A stretch of DNA of 43,270 bases from positions 1 through 43,270 of the forward strand of contig NZ_MUHA01000024.1 in assembly GCF_002217355.1 (NCBI RefSeq), in the 5' to 3' direction. Numbering within the stretch: position 1 is the stretch's first letter; every line of letters begins with the position of its first letter. The translations under genes and the position numbers were made by a program. The DNA is from Flavobacterium oncorhynchi (lineage in GTDB: Bacteria > Bacteroidota > Bacteroidia > Flavobacteriales > Flavobacteriaceae). Below the pieces are notes generated by a model. The model saw only the letters and a program-made list of their open reading frames with translations, made no database searches and had not been told where the DNA came from. Below, piece by piece: positions 41,618 through 43,270 of the stretch.

Positions 41618-42448
41618 CTAGTATCCATTTTCTGGAGCCTTATAACTCCATCTTCTCATTTCATTAAGTTCTTCCTCAACTTTGATCTCTTCAGCAGGAA
41701 TTACTTTTAAAAATGACGGATGCTGCTCGATTGCATATTCAACTTTTTCTACAATTTGTTCGATTGTATCGTTTTCATAATCAATCTCAAGTGGTTCTTT
41801 TATTATAAAAGACTGCAGAATATTTTTCTTTTTTAAACGAAGTCCTTTTTTATCAAATGAACGGCGAAATCCATCAATAACAATAGGAACTACAATAGGT
41901 TTATGCTGTTTTATAATATGCGCTGTTCCTTTACGAACCGGTTTAAATGACTTTGTTGTTCCTTGCGGAAATGTAATTACCCAGCCGTCCTCGAGCGCAA
42001 TACGAATATTTTCAGTATCGTTTGGGTTAACATCACGTTTTTCAGTAACATCGACACCTTTTGAGCGCCAAGTTCTTTCAACAGTAATTGCTCCAACATA
42101 AGCTAAAATTCTTGGCAGTAAACCAGCTTGCATTGTCTCTTTGGCAGCGACATAATACAAATTCATTTTAGGCTGCCATAAATAACCAATGTTCTTAATA
42201 GTATCTTGACGTCCGCTTAAACTTGCGTTAAACACATGAAACATTGCTACAACATCGGCAAAATAAGTTTGGTGATTGGAAATAAACAATACATTATTAT
42301 CTGGTAATGTTTTAATGATTTCAGATCCTTCAATCTGCAATTCATTAAAACCTCTGTATCTTCGGTGCGTCATAGCTCCCAAGATTCGGATTAACCATTT
42401 CTTGATAAATAATATATGTCCGAAAGGATTTCGTTTAAACAATCCCAT
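41618..42448 (-). CDS. PlsC-like 1-acyl-glycerol-3-phosphate acyltransferase with an altered motif I
   Basis: Acyltransferase of 276 residues from the ATG at 42448 (MGLFKRNPFG); a longer start is possible but adds a region outside the family. Motif I is SNHQTYFADVV, where His59 and Asp65 are separated by five residues rather than the four of canonical HX4D. Motif III is FPQGTTKSF in place of FPEGTRS. The substrate-binding and C-terminal parts (PIVVPIVIDGFRRSF) fit PlsC. It probably acylates lysophospholipid or another lipid acceptor at the inner membrane. The gene is a single unit. The motif changes seem to be usual in related Flavobacteria. Confidence 0.88.
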   Translation of the reverse strand: MGLFKRNPFGHILFIKKWLIRILGAMTHRRYRGFNELQIEGSEIIKTLPDNNVLFISNHQTYFADVVAMFHVFNASLSGRQDTIKNIGYLWQPKMNLYYVAAKETMQAGLLPRILAYVGAITVERTWRSKGVDVTEKRDVNPNDTENIRIALEDGWVITFPQGTTKSFKPVRKGTAHIIKQHKPIVVPIVIDGFRRSFDKKGLRLKKKNILQSFIIKEPLEIDYENDTIEQIVEKVEYAIEQHPSFLKVIPAEEIKVEEELNEMRRWSYKAPENGY

Positions 42449-42574
42449 AACTTTATTTTCTGTTTTTGAGGTTAGGACGCAAACATACAAAAATAAATCG
42501 TTTAGCAGTACTTTTAGGCAATTTCAAAAATAAACTACTATAAATATGAATATCAAATTGTTAAATTAAATATT

Positions 42575-43225
42575 TCAAAATTTATTATCAAAACCAGTTT
42601 TTAAAACATCTCTCAGTTCGCTTAAAATCATTGCTGTTGCTCCCCAGACAATATGATTTTGAATATTAAATGCGGGAACTAAAACATCATTTGCATAAGA
42701 AGTTGATAATGTGGCTTCGATTATAATTTCGTCGCTTAAAAAAACGGATAAAGGCAATTCTATAATTGCAGCAACTTCGCGAATATCTGGGTAAAATGAT
42801 AATTCTTCATGTGAAATTCCTAAAAACGGATGCACCAAAAAATTACTTGGCGGAATGTACATTGGTGTAAAATCCTTGATAACTTCTATTTTATCAGGAG
42901 AAACACCAATTTCTTCATGCGTTTCTCTTAATGCGGTTTCTCTAAAATCTAAATCTGTGTTTTCATATTTCCCGCCGGGAAAAGCAATTTGCGATGAATG
43001 TACACCATTATAGGCATTTCTAACGATCAAAACCAAATGCGTTTTATCCTTCTTTGGATACAACAGCATCATAACAGCTGCTATTCTAGGATTCTTTGTC
43101 TCTAGATTAATATTTTTTAAAGCTTCAAGACGTTCTTTTGGAGCCATTTTCATGTGTGCTAATTCTGCCGGCAGTTCAATCGGAATTAAATTAGGAACAA
43201 ATTTCAAAAAGTCTTGAAAATCCAT
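42575..43225 (-). CDS. Nudix hydrolase, CoA pyrophosphatase type
   Basis: Protein of 216 residues from the ATG at 43225 (a TTG two codons upstream is less likely). The Nudix box lies at about 84-107 in FPGGKYENTDLDFRETAL and RETHEEIGV. The preceding LVLIVRNAYNGVHSSQIAFPGG (64-85) matches the CoA-hydrolase signature (UPF0035 type), including the GxHSxQIAFPGG part. Such enzymes split CoA and its derivatives into phosphopantetheine and ADP parts. The cytoplasmic enzyme should recycle damaged CoA. It is the last gene of the window on the minus strand. Confidence 0.9.
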   Translation of the reverse strand: MDFQDFLKFVPNLIPIELPAELAHMKMAPKERLEALKNINLETKNPRIAAVMMLLYPKKDKTHLVLIVRNAYNGVHSSQIAFPGGKYENTDLDFRETALRETHEEIGVSPDKIEVIKDFTPMYIPPSNFLVHPFLGISHEELSFYPDIREVAAIIELPLSVFLSDEIIIEATLSTSYANDVLVPAFNIQNHIVWGATAMILSELRDVLKTGFDNKF

Positions 43226-43270
43226 ATTCAAAGTTTATTTTTGTATTATTAGATTCTGTTTAGATTTTAT

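Noticed and set aside
1..43270. tRNA, rRNA, CRISPR, prophage or insertion sequence
   Set aside because: No cloverleaf, no regularly spaced repeats and no transposase, integrase or phage protein was recognised on either strand. A tRNAscan or ISfinder search was not possible.

Overview
The window looks like chromosomal DNA of a Flavobacterium or a close member of the Flavobacteriaceae. The DNA is AT-rich. Several genes are preceded by the Bacteroidetes -7 element TANNTTTG and few have a clear Shine-Dalgarno site. The protein families (DUF4834, DUF3810, DUF2809, CarboxypepD_reg-like, a UvrA and PepD of Bacteroidetes type) point the same way. I call 41 protein genes. I saw no rRNA, tRNA, CRISPR array, transposase, integrase or prophage gene. 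The species assignment is inference from family recognition, not from a search.

Layout. 1-8.3 kb is housekeeping: a Bcp-type peroxiredoxin, an endonuclease III without its iron-sulfur cysteines, a TPR protein, an ECF sigma factor with a 47-residue microprotein gene downstream, a secreted GH16 beta-glucanase, and uvrA. 8.5-16.7 kb is an envelope block on the minus strand: an MscS channel, a polysaccharide flippase, a glycosyltransferase, a YfhO-type giant membrane protein and a DUF4834 protein. Inside it sits a two-gene cassette of a 55-residue protein and a nucleotidyltransferase that overlap by 4 bp. 16.8-20.9 kb holds an outer-membrane transporter-like protein, a GNAT/YghO-like protein, a lipoprotein and a serine-palmitoyltransferase-like enzyme, probably for sphingolipid or sulfonolipid synthesis.

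21.0-29.9 kb is the most interesting part, a compact denitrification and nitric oxide module. On the plus strand are nirK (a copper nitrite reductase fused to cytochrome c and lipid-anchored), nirV and sco. On the minus strand are norB (quinol-type NO reductase) with ric (di-iron Fe-S repair protein), then a His-rich polytopic membrane protein. Also on the minus strand, an Rrf2/NsrR-like regulator is followed by an azurin lipoprotein. The promoters of nirK, norB-ric and the regulator-azurin pair each carry the same inverted repeat with a 10-6-10 layout, consensus AATAAAAGAC-N6-RTCTTTTATT. I propose this as the operator of the local Rrf2 regulator. The module would turn nitrite into N2O. No nosZ lies in the window.

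30.0-43.2 kb returns to general functions: a NYN-LOTUS RNA-metabolism protein, a membrane-tethered glutamate-synthase-like flavoenzyme, RdgB, a DEAD-box RNA helicase with an RG-rich tail, a CarboxypepD_reg-like protein whose leader has two interleaved inverted repeats, a lysine-rich 36-residue protein, PepD, a DUF3810 putative metalloprotease, a second ECF sigma factor with a likely membrane partner, a PlsC-like acyltransferase and a CoA-type Nudix hydrolase. Intergenic spaces hold several perfect hairpin terminators and short dispersed repeats of flavobacterial type.
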